Shown: in pieces, positions 8,701-16,568 of the stretch
Layout of the letters: each line of letters starts with the position of its first letter
How positions within the stretch are numbered: position 1 is the stretch's first letter
Notes under the pieces: generated by a model
What the model saw: the letters and a program-made list of their open reading frames with translations, nothing else
What the model was told of the DNA's origin: nothing
Databases searched by the model: none
Translations under genes and position numbers: made by a program
Assembly (NCBI GenBank): GCA_038253125.1
Contig: JBBSHM010000004.1
Location: 1 to 64,000 of the forward strand
Length of the DNA: 64,000 nucleotides
DNA from: JAUJNH01 sp038253125
GTDB lineage: Bacteria; Actinomycetota; Acidimicrobiia; Acidimicrobiales; JAUJNH01
Direction of reading: 5' to 3'

Positions 8701-9489
8701 GCCCAGGACCGATCCCAGGTCATCCTGAAGGGGTAACGCCGCCACCTCGTCTCCCGTTGCCGACTGCAGCTCGGGGAGCCAGGCCGGGCGATCGAGTCGT
8801 TCGCCGACGCGGTCAAGCTCGCTCAGCAGGGAGATCCGGAGCTGGTCCAGGGTGTTGCCCATGGCGCTGATCCGGGAGGCGATGCGGCCGCTGGCCTCGT
8901 CGACCTGCTCGGCCGCCTCCCCGGGCGGCACGCCCGGCACGGTGGTGAGCGCCGCCAGCTGCAGCCGGGTGCCCTCGGCCGCATCGGCCACCACCTGCTC
9001 GATCCTGGTCGCCAGGTCGTTGAGAGGCGAGGCCAGCCCGTCCTCGGGTGCGGGCCGGGCGCCGAGCTGGCCGAGCGTGGCCCTGAGCTCAGGCAGCCAG
9101 GTGGGCTGGTCGAGCCGGGCCGTCAGGTCGTTCAGACGAGGGTCCTCGCCTGTTTGGGCCCCCGCTGCTTCTACCCTGTTCCCGAGCCCGGCCAGATCTG
9201 CCAGCAGCTCAGGCAGCCAGCTGGGCTGGTCGACACGCTCGGCGGCCCGGTCGAGCCCGGCGAGCAGCGACAGTCGCAGCTGGTCCAGGGCGCTGCCGAG
9301 GGTCCCCAACCGCATGACGATGCCGGCCGTGGCCGCGTCGATGTCGACCCTGGCCGCCACCTCCGCGGGCTGGGCGGCCAGCAGGCGGGTGAGGGCGGCG
9401 ACGTCGGCACCCACCTGCTCAACGGCGAGGAGCAGGCCGGCGCCGTCGGCCCCCGCCCCGGGTGACGCCTCCGCCTGCCCTTCAGCCAC
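5797..9489 (-). CDS. Very large repetitive coiled-coil protein (1230 aa), function unknown
   Basis: Unrecognised family. The protein is Ala/Leu/Glu/Arg-rich and built from about three to four long internal repeats. Recurrent blocks in order are LEQLRxSLLEGLDRVAxRLDQPAWLPEL, DDPRLDxVATAVAELAERVAPLPxRL, VDRLTPLARAGDEAGS with LDQIVAHLPS, and VLDRMEQRERSLAARLDRID. The first block appears near residues 67, 213, 466 and 762. Heptad-like spacing suggests a long rod. No signal peptide or transmembrane segment is seen, so it is probably cytosolic. GTG 9489 lies seven bases after a minus-strand TACCGT box (9502-9497), consistent with a leaderless transcript. It is divergent from aroC. A cytoskeletal, polar or scaffold role is only a guess. 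Confidence 0.7.
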   Translation of the reverse strand: MAEGQAEASPGAGADGAGLLLAVEQVGADVAALTRLLAAQPAEVAARVDIDAATAGIVMRLGTLGSALDQLRLSLLAGLDRAAERVDQPSWLPELLADLAGLGNRVEAAGAQTGEDPRLNDLTARLDQPTWLPELRATLGQLGARPAPEDGLASPLNDLATRIEQVVADAAEGTRLQLAALTTVPGVPPGEAAEQVDEASGRIASRISAMGNTLDQLRISLLSELDRVGERLDRPAWLPELQSATGDEVAALPLQDDLGSVLGELQSRVTRVLDDPRLDEVATAVADLSERVAPLPDRLKAIAVLVDRLTPLARAGDEAGSIVGLLDRVSTTLDQIVARLPSSPEPGTGLVPMVRGDGDEPSGGVADLLADVSRRQDEVTTAVSSVLDQVRGPTGVDAVLDRMEQRERSLAARLDRIDSELRRRPDGESGARAEPGLVAAQALDAASGAHDAAGDAAAGPGAPGGNLEQLRISLLEGLDRVAVRLDQPAWLPELQAALRDVAADRSPEDDDVAVPGANLARPLDDPRLDDVATAMAELAERVAPLPKRLAAIAVQVDRLTPLARTGDEAGSLFGQLDRLNTALDQIVAHFADTGAAAAEAQPVTEDRDERSGAIVDLLAGVTRGQGEVAESVGMILDQMRGPMVIDTVMDRMEQRERSLAARLDRIDAQLRRDIEEAPAPAGDAEATIRLGELASAVAAIDPGARLTRLEETLGDLAESSRADLAALNRLLAAQPDEVGSYVAAAAGAAAARTGALGGNLEQLRTSLLEGLDRVADRLDQPAWLPQLQTVIDDAAAARARQDDGPVPDGDGEPVEDDPRLDRVATAVAELAERVAPLPERLTAIAVQVDRLTPLARAGDEAGSVLGQLDRVSATLDQIVAHLPSPVEPETSLTAGRQAAERAEALAQVMAGLARRQDEVAAAVSSVLDQMSGPMGTNTVLDRLEQRESSLVARLDRIDSELRRRTEVPVDASPRSDLDAARVLRVVLEAVERQERTVSAQLDHLDADVRTIAAGPASATVVPWAEPTALETVLDGLDEQQRAVARQLGWVGDRLAEVATQLIPTDSPPAEAGWSRAVDEVVAHLDRREQALSMRLDRMEVELRRSIAARPAEPRSEESGELRAAVDRLSAMVESTAQRLDRRLSSIDVARRAPPPSTSADVASVRLAELRAERALVQDRLREERVLASRADRDEEADAEAFDAHLYSAYNAYETDVTDVNDVNDVNDADP
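5812..5847. repeat. 9-bp tandem array in the coiled-coil gene 3' end
   Basis: Four copies of GTTGACGTC (the last GGTGACGTC). Read on the minus strand they encode the DVT-DVN-DVN-DVN tail just before the stop codon of the large repetitive protein. Confidence 0.9.
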
Positions 9490-9566
9490 AGGTCGGACGG
9501 TAGCCCGGCTGTCCCCGAGGCGATACCGATGGCTGCTGCTCCGAGAGCTCGTCGCCGGACCGCCGG

Positions 9567-9572
9567 TACGCT
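9567..9572 (+). promoter_or_regulatory. Putative -10 box (TACGCT) of the aro operon
   Basis: TACGCT sits nine bases before aroC ATG 9582, with no ribosome-binding site between, suggesting a leaderless mRNA. The divergent coiled-coil gene has its own TACCGT box at 9502-9497. Confidence 0.5.
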
Positions 9573-9581
9573 GAGCCGCCG

Positions 9582-10751
9582 ATGCTGCGCCTCCTCACCG
9601 CCGGGGAATCCCATGGCGCCTGCCTGGTGGCCACGCTCGAGGGTCTGCCGGCCGGCCTTGCCGTCACGGTTGAGGACGTGCAGGCCGAGCTGGCCCGTCG
9701 GCGGCTGGGCTACGGCCGAGGGCCGCGGCAGCGCTTCGAGCAGGACGAGGTGGCGCTGCTCGGCGGCGTCCGCCACGGCCGAACGCTCGGCGGTCCGGTC
9801 GCCATCACCATCGGCAACAGCGAGTGGCAGCGCAGCGACCGCTGGCACCAGGAGATGTCGCCGGCCCCCGGCACCACGACCGAGCCCCTGACCCAGCCCC
9901 GCCCCGGTCACGCCGACCTGGCCGGCATGCAGAAGCACGGCTTCACCGACGCCCGGGACGTGCTGGAGCGGGCCAGCGCCCGGGAGACCGCGGCCCGGGT
10001 CGCCGCCGGCACGCTGGCCAAGCTGCTGCTGCGCCACCTGGGGGTCGAGATCCTCTCCCACGTGGTGCAGCTGGGCTCGGTCCACAGCCAGGGCGGTGAG
10101 CGCCCCCGCCCCGGCGAGCTCGCCACCGTGGACCAGAGCCAGGTCCGCTGCTTCGACCCGGGTGCCGAGGAGGCGATGGTCGAGGAGATCAAGGCCGCTG
10201 CCCGCGACGGCGACTCGTTGGGCGGCGTGGTCGAGGTGCTGGCCTACGGCGTGCCCGTCGGCCTCGGCAGCCACACCCACTGGGACCGCAAGATCGACGG
10301 CCTGCTGGCCCAGGCGGTGATGTCGATCCAGGCGGTGAAGGGCGTCGAGATCGGCAATGGCTTCGAAGTGGCCGGCCGGCGGGGCAGCGTGGCCCACGAC
10401 CCGATCGAGTGGGACGGCCCACAGGACGCCTACCGGCGAACCTCGACGCTGGCCGGCGGTGTCGAGGGGGGCATCTCCACCGGTGGGCTGATGGCGGTGC
10501 GGGCCGCCATGAAGCCCCTGGCCACCCTCAACCGCCCGGTGCTCGGCACCGTCGACGTCATCACCAAGGAGGCGACCGTCAGCTTCAAGGAACGCACGGA
10601 CGTGACGGCGGTGCCGGCCATGGGCGTGGTGGCCGAGACCATGGTCGCCCTGGTCCTGGCCTCCGAGGCGCTGCGCAAGTTCGGCGGCGACTCGGTCACC
10701 GAGATGATCCGCAACGCCGACGCCTTCCGGGCGTCCCTCCACGATGGCTGA
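9582..10751 (+). CDS. aroC: Chorismate synthase
   Basis: AroC eliminates phosphate from EPSP to give chorismate, using reduced FMN. The start has the family signature GESHGACLVATLEGLPAG; later come the FMN-binding region RPGHADLAGMQKHGF, the RASARETAARVAAG signature and C-terminal PVLGTVDVITKEA. Length 389 residues is normal. It heads the run aroC-aroK-aroB-aroQ, each overlapping the next, so they are very likely one operon. aroA and aroG are not nearby. Confidence 0.97.
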   Translation: MLRLLTAGESHGACLVATLEGLPAGLAVTVEDVQAELARRRLGYGRGPRQRFEQDEVALLGGVRHGRTLGGPVAITIGNSEWQRSDRWHQEMSPAPGTTTEPLTQPRPGHADLAGMQKHGFTDARDVLERASARETAARVAAGTLAKLLLRHLGVEILSHVVQLGSVHSQGGERPRPGELATVDQSQVRCFDPGAEEAMVEEIKAAARDGDSLGGVVEVLAYGVPVGLGSHTHWDRKIDGLLAQAVMSIQAVKGVEIGNGFEVAGRRGSVAHDPIEWDGPQDAYRRTSTLAGGVEGGISTGGLMAVRAAMKPLATLNRPVLGTVDVITKEATVSFKERTDVTAVPAMGVVAETMVALVLASEALRKFGGDSVTEMIRNADAFRASLHDG

Positions 10752-11349
10752 CCGCTCTGGAGGCACAGTGGAGCCCGCCGGCTCTGGAGGCACAGTGGAG
10801 CCCGCCGGCTCTGGAGGCACAGTGGAGCGGGTTCTGCTCGTCGGGATGATGGGGGCGGGCAAGACGACGGTGGGGCGGGCGCTGGGTCAGCGCTTGGGGT
10901 GGCCGTACCTCGACAGCGACGAGGAGGTGCGCCGCCGCACGGGGTGCACCGTGCCCGAGCTGTTCGCCCAGCGGGGGGAGCCGGCGTTCCGGGCGGAGGA
11001 GTCGATCGTGCTGGCCGAGGCGTGCGCCACCGCCCACCCGGTGGTGGTGAGCGTGGCGGGCGGTGCGGTGCTGGCCGAAGGCAATCGCCGTCTGATGGCT
11101 GGTGCGGGGCTCGTGGTGTGGCTGCGGGCGTCCCTGGCCACTCTCACCCAACGGGTGGGCGATGGGCGCACCCGGCCCCTGCTGGGCGACGAGCCGGGTC
11201 TGGCGCTGGCCCGTCTGTACCCCGAGCGGGCCGCCCTCTACCAGGCGCTGGCGGAGCTGGTGGTTGACGTCGACGGGGTGCCGGTCGGCCGCATCGTCGA
11301 CCGGATAGCCGGGGCCGTCAAGGCATGGCCGGTTGGCGGCCGGCCGTGA
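10744..11349 (+). CDS. aroK: Shikimate kinase, with repeat-encoded N-terminal region
   Basis: AroK phosphorylates shikimate with ATP. The core starts ERVLLVGMMGAGKTTVG (Walker A), then DSDEEVRRRTG, the RGEPAFRAEE segment, VSVAGGAVL and the lid DGRTRPLL. ATG 10744 overlaps aroC by eight bases and would add a 26-residue leader with (E)PAGSGGTV repeats. However, each 27-bp repeat carries GGAGG four bases before an in-frame GTG (10768, 10795, 10822). The third GTG gives exactly the usual kinase N-terminus, so initiation at 10822, or at several sites, is plausible. The downstream aroB overlaps by four bases. Confidence 0.93.
   Translation: MADRSGGTVEPAGSGGTVEPAGSGGTVERVLLVGMMGAGKTTVGRALGQRLGWPYLDSDEEVRRRTGCTVPELFAQRGEPAFRAEESIVLAEACATAHPVVVSVAGGAVLAEGNRRLMAGAGLVVWLRASLATLTQRVGDGRTRPLLGDEPGLALARLYPERAALYQALAELVVDVDGVPVGRIVDRIAGAVKAWPVGGRP
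10754..10824 (+). repeat. 27-bp tandem repeat carrying ribosome-binding site and GTG, aroK start
   Basis: One 17-bp partial unit (10754-10770) and two full identical 27-bp units (10771-10797, 10798-10824). Each ends GGAGGCACAGTG, a Shine-Dalgarno plus GTG in the aroK frame. The unit shares its first 22 bases, apart from one C/T position, with repeats before pilD and pheS; only the last five bases are locus-specific. Confidence 0.92.
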
Positions 11350-12362
11350 CCACGGTCGAGGTGGGCCTGGCCGACGGGCGCCGCTACCCGGTGGTGATCG
11401 GTCACGGCGCCCGCCGCCAGCTGGCAACGCTGCTGCCCGACGACACCCGGCGCGTAGCGGTGGTGACCCAGGACGGGATCGGACTCGACGTCGACCCGGG
11501 CTGCGAGCAGCGCCGCTTCACAATCGGCCCGGGCGAGGCCGCCAAGACGTTGACCACCATCGAGAGTCTGTGCCGGGACTTCGCCGCCTGGGGCCTGACC
11601 CGGCGCGACTGCGTGCTGGCCGTCGGCGGGGGAGTGGTCACCGACACCGCCGGCTTCGCCGCCGCCTGCTACCACCGCGGCGTTCCCGTGGTCCACGTGG
11701 CGACGACGTTGCTCGGCATGGTCGACGCGGCGATCGGCGGCAAGACCGGTGTCAACCTGCCCGAGGGCAAGAACCTGGTGGGGGCGTTCTGGCAGCCGGC
11801 GGCGGTGGTCTGCGATCTCGACGCCCTCGACACCCTCCCGGACCGGGAGCGCCGCAGCGGCAGCGGCGAGATGGCCAAGTACGCGTTCCTCGGCGCCCCT
11901 GACCTCACCGACCTCGGGCTCGAGGACGCGGTGGCCGCCTGCGTGCGACTGAAGGGCGATGTGGTGGCCGGTGACGAGCGGGAGTCGGTGGCGGCCGGAT
12001 CGGCCGGCCGGCGGGCCCTGCTGAACTACGGCCACACCCTGGCCCACGCCCTCGAGGTCGACGGCTCCTTCGACCTGCGCCACGGCGAGGCGGTGGCCGT
12101 CGGCCTGGTCTTCGCCGCCCGCCTGGCCCAGCGGCTGGGGCGCATCGGTGCTGAGCGGGTCGACGAGCACCGGCGGGTGGTGGCCAGCTACGGCCTGGCC
12201 GCCGACATCGCCGCGGGTCACGACCCGGAGAGCCTGGTGGGCCTGATGGCCCGGGACAAAAAGGCCGTCGACGGCCTGACCTTCATCCTCGACGGCCCCG
12301 TCGGCTGCGAGATCGTGGCCGGCGTCGACCCCGACGTGGTGAGGGAGGTTCTGGGTGGCTGA
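11346..12362 (+). CDS. aroB: 3-Dehydroquinate synthase
   Basis: AroB converts DAHP to 3-dehydroquinate using NAD+ and a metal ion. Visible are the NAD-binding AVGGGVVTDTAGFAAA, TTLLGMVDAAIGGKTGVN, KNLVGAFWQP, the metal ligand region SGSGEMAKYAFL and LNYGHTLAHALE, and HGEAVAVGLVFAA. I chose GTG 11346, overlapping the aroK stop as GTGA; ATG 11325 is an alternative seven codons upstream. About 338 residues, normal length. It overlaps aroQ by eight bases. Confidence 0.96.
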   Translation: MTTVEVGLADGRRYPVVIGHGARRQLATLLPDDTRRVAVVTQDGIGLDVDPGCEQRRFTIGPGEAAKTLTTIESLCRDFAAWGLTRRDCVLAVGGGVVTDTAGFAAACYHRGVPVVHVATTLLGMVDAAIGGKTGVNLPEGKNLVGAFWQPAAVVCDLDALDTLPDRERRSGSGEMAKYAFLGAPDLTDLGLEDAVAACVRLKGDVVAGDERESVAAGSAGRRALLNYGHTLAHALEVDGSFDLRHGEAVAVGLVFAARLAQRLGRIGAERVDEHRRVVASYGLAADIAAGHDPESLVGLMARDKKAVDGLTFILDGPVGCEIVAGVDPDVVREVLGG

Positions 12363-12798
12363 CCCGCCGCTGGTGCTGCTGCTGTCAGGCCCGAACCTGA
12401 GCCTGCTCGGCGACCGCCAGCCCGCCATCTACGGCTCGGCGACGCTGGCCGACCACGTGGCTGCGGCCACCGCCGAAGCGGCAGCCCACGGCCTCAGCCT
12501 CGAGCACCTGCAGAGCGATGCCGAGGCCGACCTGGTCCACGCCGTGCACGGCGCCCAGGGCCGGGCGGCGGCCATCGTGGTCAACGCTGGCGCCCTCACC
12601 CACTACGGCTGGAGCCTGCACGACGCCCTGGCCGCGTTCAGCGGCCCCGTCATCGAGCTGCACCTGTCCAACCCCGACGCCCGCGAGCCGTGGCGTCGCA
12701 CCTCGGTGGTCTCGCCGGTGGCGACCGGGACGATCTCCGGCCTGGGCGGCCACGGCTACCGCCTGGCGATCGCCGCCGTCGCCGCCCTGCTCGGCTAG
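12355..12798 (+). CDS. aroQ: 3-Dehydroquinate dehydratase, type II
   Basis: AroQ removes water from 3-dehydroquinate; the type II enzyme is a dodecamer. The sequence has GPNLSLLGDRQPAIYG (catalytic Tyr), VVNAGALTHYGWSLHDAL (a variation on the usual NPGAYTHTS), IELHLSNPDAREPWR (His-loop) and GTISGLGGHGY. Length 147 residues is normal. It is the last of the shikimate group and is followed by a hairpin at 12819-12835 and a fresh promoter for efp. Confidence 0.93.
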   Translation: MADPPLVLLLSGPNLSLLGDRQPAIYGSATLADHVAAATAEAAAHGLSLEHLQSDAEADLVHAVHGAQGRAAAIVVNAGALTHYGWSLHDALAAFSGPVIELHLSNPDAREPWRRTSVVSPVATGTISGLGGHGYRLAIAAVAALLG

Positions 12799-12818
12799 CC
12801 GTCGGCCACCCGTTGGGG

Positions 12819-12835
12819 AGGAGCGCGCCGCTCCT
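12819..12835 (+). terminator. Hairpin after aroQ
   Basis: AGGAGCG and CGCTCCT form a perfect seven-base-pair stem with a CGC loop, 21 bases after the aroQ stop. There is no T-run, so termination is not certain, but the position between two transcription units fits. Confidence 0.4.
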
Positions 12836-12857
12836 GCCGGGCCGTTGGGAGGCCGCC

Positions 12858-12863
12858 TACGAT
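12858..12863 (+). promoter_or_regulatory. Putative -10 box (TACGAT) for efp
   Basis: TACGAT lies nine bases before GTG 12873 with no Shine-Dalgarno, the window's recurrent leaderless arrangement. Confidence 0.45.
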
Positions 12864-12872
12864 GCGCCAACC

Positions 12873-13433
12873 GTGGCCTTCAGCAGCAACGACCTCAAGA
12901 ACGGCATGACCCTCGACCTGCCCGAGGGCCTGTTCCAGGTCGTGGACTTCCAGCACGTGAAGCCGGGCAAGGGCGGCGCCTTTGTGCGCACCAAGCTTAA
13001 GAACCTCCGGACCGGCGGCACCCAGGACCGCACGTTTCGGGGCTCAGAGCCCCTGAACCAGGCCATCGTCGAGAAGAAGGAGATGCAGCTGCTGTACAAA
13101 GACGGCGACGGGTTCGTGTTCATGGACGTCCAGTCCTATGACCAGCTGACGGCCCCGGCCGCCGCCCTCGGTGAGGCGCCCAAGTACATGAAGGACTCGG
13201 ACAACGCCGTGCTCGCCTTCTACCGGGACGAGATCATCGGGGTCGAGCTGCCGTCATCGGTTGACCTCCAGGTGGCCGACACCGAGCCCGGAGTGCAGGG
13301 CGACCGGGTGTCGGGCGCCAAGAAGCTGGCCCGGCTCGAGACGGGCCTCAGCCTGCAGGTCCCGTTGTTCATCAACGTCGGCGACATGATCCGGGTCGAC
13401 ACGCGCACCGGCGACTACCTGACGCGGGTCTGA
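12873..13433 (+). CDS. efp: Elongation factor P
   Basis: EF-P relieves ribosome stalling at polyproline stretches. The 186-residue product begins SSNDLKNGMTLDL, has VKPGKGGAFVRTKLKNL (the loop with the Lys that is modified in some bacteria), and the C-terminal OB domain with GDMIRVDTRTGDYLTRV, the standard ending. GTG 12873 matches the usual N-terminus; longer in-frame starts would run into aroQ. Its stop shares one base with the nusB start. Confidence 0.96.
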   Translation: MAFSSNDLKNGMTLDLPEGLFQVVDFQHVKPGKGGAFVRTKLKNLRTGGTQDRTFRGSEPLNQAIVEKKEMQLLYKDGDGFVFMDVQSYDQLTAPAAALGEAPKYMKDSDNAVLAFYRDEIIGVELPSSVDLQVADTEPGVQGDRVSGAKKLARLETGLSLQVPLFINVGDMIRVDTRTGDYLTRV

Positions 13434-13870
13434 TGCTGCAGGGCTCGCGGCGCGAGGCACGCGAGCGGGCCCTCGAGCTGCTGTACGAGGCCGAGGCCAA
13501 GGCCCTGGCCCCGGCCGAGGTGCTGGAGGGCCTGATGATCACCCCTGACACCTTCGCCGTCGCCCTGGTCACCGGTGTGGGGGCACGGCTCCCAGAGATC
13601 GACGCCCACATCGCCCGCCTGGCCCGGGACTGGACGGTCGACCGGATGCCGTGGGTCGACCGGAGCATCCTGCGCCTGGCCACCTTCGAGCTGGTGGCCC
13701 GGCCCGACGTGCCGACGGGGGCCATCCTGAGCGAGGCGGTCGAGCTGGCCAAGCGCTTCAGCACCGAGGAGGCGGCCCGCTTCGTCAACGGCCTGCTCTC
13801 CAACCTGGCCCGGGAGGTGCGCCCGGAGTCGACGGTGTCGCTGCCGCCCGAAGCGCTCGGCACCACGTGA
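13433..13870 (+). CDS. nusB: Transcription antitermination factor NusB
   Basis: NusB binds boxA RNA with S10 in antitermination complexes. The 145-residue all-helical product has SRREARERALELLYEAE at the N-terminus, and WTVDRMPWVDRSILRLATFEL and PTGAILSEAVELAKRFSTEEAARFVNGLL at the C-terminus, all family hallmarks. It starts at ATG 13433, sharing one base with the efp stop. efp-nusB-pyrR order is frequent in actinobacteria; here a cation exchanger gene sits between nusB and pyrR. Confidence 0.95.
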   Translation: MLQGSRREARERALELLYEAEAKALAPAEVLEGLMITPDTFAVALVTGVGARLPEIDAHIARLARDWTVDRMPWVDRSILRLATFELVARPDVPTGAILSEAVELAKRFSTEEAARFVNGLLSNLAREVRPESTVSLPPEALGTT

Positions 13871-14934
13871 CCTCGCTGGCGCTGCCGGTGCTGCTGGTGA
13901 TCTTCGCCGCCGCCGCCGGGGCCATCTGGGTCGGCGGGGTGAAGCTGTCTGACACCACCGACGTGCTCTCCACCCGCCTCGGGCTGGGTCAGGCGCTCGG
14001 CGGGCTGCTCATGCTGGCGGTGGCCACGAACCTGCCGGAGATCGCCATTACCGCCAGCGCCGCCCTGGCCCACAACCTGGGCATCGCCATCGGCAACATC
14101 CTGGGCGGGATAGCCATCCAGACCTTGGTCCTGGTCCTCCTCGACGCCTTTGGGGTCAGGGGGGAGCGTCCGCTGACCTATCGTGCCGCGTCGCTGCAGC
14201 TGGTCCTTGAGGCGGCGCTGGTGCTGGCCATCCTCGTGGTTGTGATAGCCGGCACCCGGCTGCCGAAGAGCCTGATCCTCTGGCGCTTCGCCCCCGCCGA
14301 CCTGCTCATCGCCGCCCTGTGGATCGGCGGGCTGTTCCTGCTGAAGCGGGCCGGCGCCGGGCTGCCGTGGCACGAGTCCGGCCAGCCCCCCGACAGCCAG
14401 GAGCCGGCCCGGGGTCACGCCACCAAGCAGAAGGAGAAGGCGGCCACCGAGAACAACGTCAGCACCACCCGGGCCGCCGTGGTGTTCGGCCTGGCGGCCC
14501 TCGCCACCCTGGTGGCCGGGGTGCTGCTGGAGCAGTCGGGCGAGGCGATCTCGGGGCGCGTCGGGCTGTCCGGCGTGCTCTTCGGGGCGACCGTGCTGGC
14601 CGCCGCCACCTCCCTGCCCGAGTTGTCGACGGGCCTCACCTCGGTGCGCCTCGGCGACTACCAGCTGGCCATGAGCGACATCTTCGGCGGCAACGCATTC
14701 CTGCCTGTGCTGTTCCTGTTCGCCAGCCTGCTCTCGGGCACCGCCGCGCTGCCCCAGGCCCAGGACACCGACGTCTACCTGACCGCTCTCGGGGCGTTGC
14801 TCACCGTCGTCTACCTGGTCGGCCTGATCTTCCGCCCAACCCGCCGGAGGGCCCGGATGGGCCTCGACTCCCTGGCGGTCCTGGTGCTCTACGCCCTGGG
14901 CATCGCCGGCCTGGTCGCCGTCGCCCGGGCCTGA
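13867..14934 (+). CDS. Sodium/calcium exchanger family membrane protein (CaCA superfamily)
   Basis: A 355-residue polytopic membrane protein with two Na_Ca_ex domains in tandem. The first alpha repeat is visible as ATNLPEIAITASAAL followed by GIAIGNILGG, and the second as ATSLPELSTGLTSV followed by AMSDIFGGNAFL. A charged cytoplasmic loop around residue 180-195 separates the halves. The family exchanges Ca2+ or other cations for Na+ or H+. GTG 13867 overlaps the nusB stop (GTGA), so it is probably co-transcribed with efp-nusB. It is an unusual insertion between nusB and the pyr operon; the ion is unknown. Confidence 0.88.
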   Translation: MTSLALPVLLVIFAAAAGAIWVGGVKLSDTTDVLSTRLGLGQALGGLLMLAVATNLPEIAITASAALAHNLGIAIGNILGGIAIQTLVLVLLDAFGVRGERPLTYRAASLQLVLEAALVLAILVVVIAGTRLPKSLILWRFAPADLLIAALWIGGLFLLKRAGAGLPWHESGQPPDSQEPARGHATKQKEKAATENNVSTTRAAVVFGLAALATLVAGVLLEQSGEAISGRVGLSGVLFGATVLAAATSLPELSTGLTSVRLGDYQLAMSDIFGGNAFLPVLFLFASLLSGTAALPQAQDTDVYLTALGALLTVVYLVGLIFRPTRRRARMGLDSLAVLVLYALGIAGLVAVARA

Positions 14935-14975
14935 AGCCGAGGGCCGCTCGCGCCTCAAGCCGACGGACCGCCGGA

Positions 14976-14993
14976 ACCTGGCCCACGCCAGGT
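14976..14993 (+). promoter_or_regulatory. Perfect dyad (ACCTGG-n6-CCAGGT) in the pyr operon promoter
   Basis: ACCTGG (14976-14981) and CCAGGT (14988-14993) are exact inverted repeats, ending one base before the TATCTT -10 box (14995-15000). The position between -35 and -10 suggests an operator, but the regulator is unknown. Confidence 0.4.
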
Positions 14994-14994
14994 G

Positions 14995-15000
14995 TATCTT
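14995..15000 (+). promoter_or_regulatory. Putative -10 box (TATCTT) of the pyr operon
   Basis: TATCTT lies 52 bases before pyrR TTG 15052. Unlike most operons here it leaves a true leader RNA, which contains the PyrR-binding stem-loop. Confidence 0.5.
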
Positions 15001-15010
15001 CCGGTTCTGA

Positions 15011-15041
15011 CCGTGAAGCGGGCCCGGTGAGGCTCGCACGG
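15011..15041 (+). promoter_or_regulatory. PyrR-binding stem-loop in the pyrR leader
   Basis: CCGTG (15011-15015) pairs with CACGG (15037-15041); above an AAG bulge, CGGG pairs with CTCG and leaves a loop with CCCGGTGAGG, close to the conserved NGAGG of PyrR-binding loops. GAAGGGAAG, the likely ribosome-binding site, follows at 15041-15049. In mycobacteria PyrR bound to such a loop represses translation; the same arrangement is inferred here. Confidence 0.75.
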
Positions 15042-15051
15042 AAGGGAAGCC

Positions 15052-15614
<563 letters not shown>

Positions 15615-15618
<4 letters not shown>

Positions 15619-16568
15619 CCGCCCACCTGCTGAGCGTCGACGGCCTCGGGCGCGAGGGGGTGGATGCCGTGCTGAAGCTGACCGACTCGATGGTCGAGGT
15701 CGGCCGCCGCGACATCCCGAAGGTGCCGGCGCTGCGGGGCCGCACCGTGGTCAGCCTGTTCTACGAGGACTCGACCCGCACCCGGCTGTCGTTCGAGACG
15801 GCGGCCAAGCGCCTGTCGGCCGACACGATGTCGTTCAGCCTGTCCACCTCGGCGGCCAACAAGGGCGAGAGCCTGCGCGACACCGTGCTCACGATCGAGG
15901 CTATGGGCGTGGACGCCGTGGTCGTGCGCCACGCCTCGTCGGGCGTGCCCTGGCAGCTGGCCCGCTGGCTCGAGGGCAGCGGGGTCAGCGTTCTGAACGC
16001 TGGCGACGGATGGCACGAGCACCCCACCCAGGCCCTCCTCGACACCTACACCATCCGCAGCGAGCACAAAGCGGGCTCGCTCGAGGGTCTGCGCATAGCC
16101 ATCGTCGGGGATGTGAAGCACAGCCGGGTGGCCCGCAGCGACGTGTCCTGCTTCGCCATGCTGGGCGCCTCGGTGGTCCTGGTGGCGCCGCTCACCCTGC
16201 TGCCGCCGTCGCTCGAGGGCTGGCCGTGCGAGGTGGCCCACGACCTCGACGAGGTGATCGGAGAGCTTGACGTCTGCTACCTGCTGCGCATGCAGCAGGA
16301 GCGGACCACCGAGGCGCTGGTCCCGAGCCTGCGCGAGTACGCCGCCACCTACGGCCTCGACCGCCGCCGGGCTCAGCGCCTGCCGGCCGGCGCCATCGTC
16401 ATGCACCCGGGGCCGATGAACCGGGGCGTCGAGATCGCCCCCGAGGTGGCCGACATGCCAAACGCCGTCATCACCCGCCAGGTGGCCAACGGGGTGGCCG
16501 TGCGCATGGCTGTGCTGTTCCACCTGCTCACCGCCCAGCCCGACGAGGATGTCCGCCTCGATGGCTGA
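15615..16568 (+). CDS. pyrB: Aspartate carbamoyltransferase catalytic subunit
   Basis: PyrB joins carbamoyl phosphate and aspartate, the committed step of pyrimidine synthesis. The carbamoyl-phosphate motif FYEDSTRTRLSFE is intact, followed by SADTMSFS...SANKGESLRDT, the HASSGVPW histidine, HEHPTQALLDTYTI and HPGPMNRGVEI. GTG 15615 overlaps pyrR as GTGA. Length 317 residues, normal. No pyrI regulatory subunit is present. Confidence 0.97.

Noticed and set aside
10754..10824. CRISPR-like interpretation of the 27-bp repeats
   Set aside because: Units are directly tandem without spacers and there are no cas genes.
9171..10862. 563-codon minus-strand frame opposite aroC and aroK
   Set aside because: Antisense shadow; its PPEPAGS repeats are merely the reverse complement of the near-palindromic 27-bp units.
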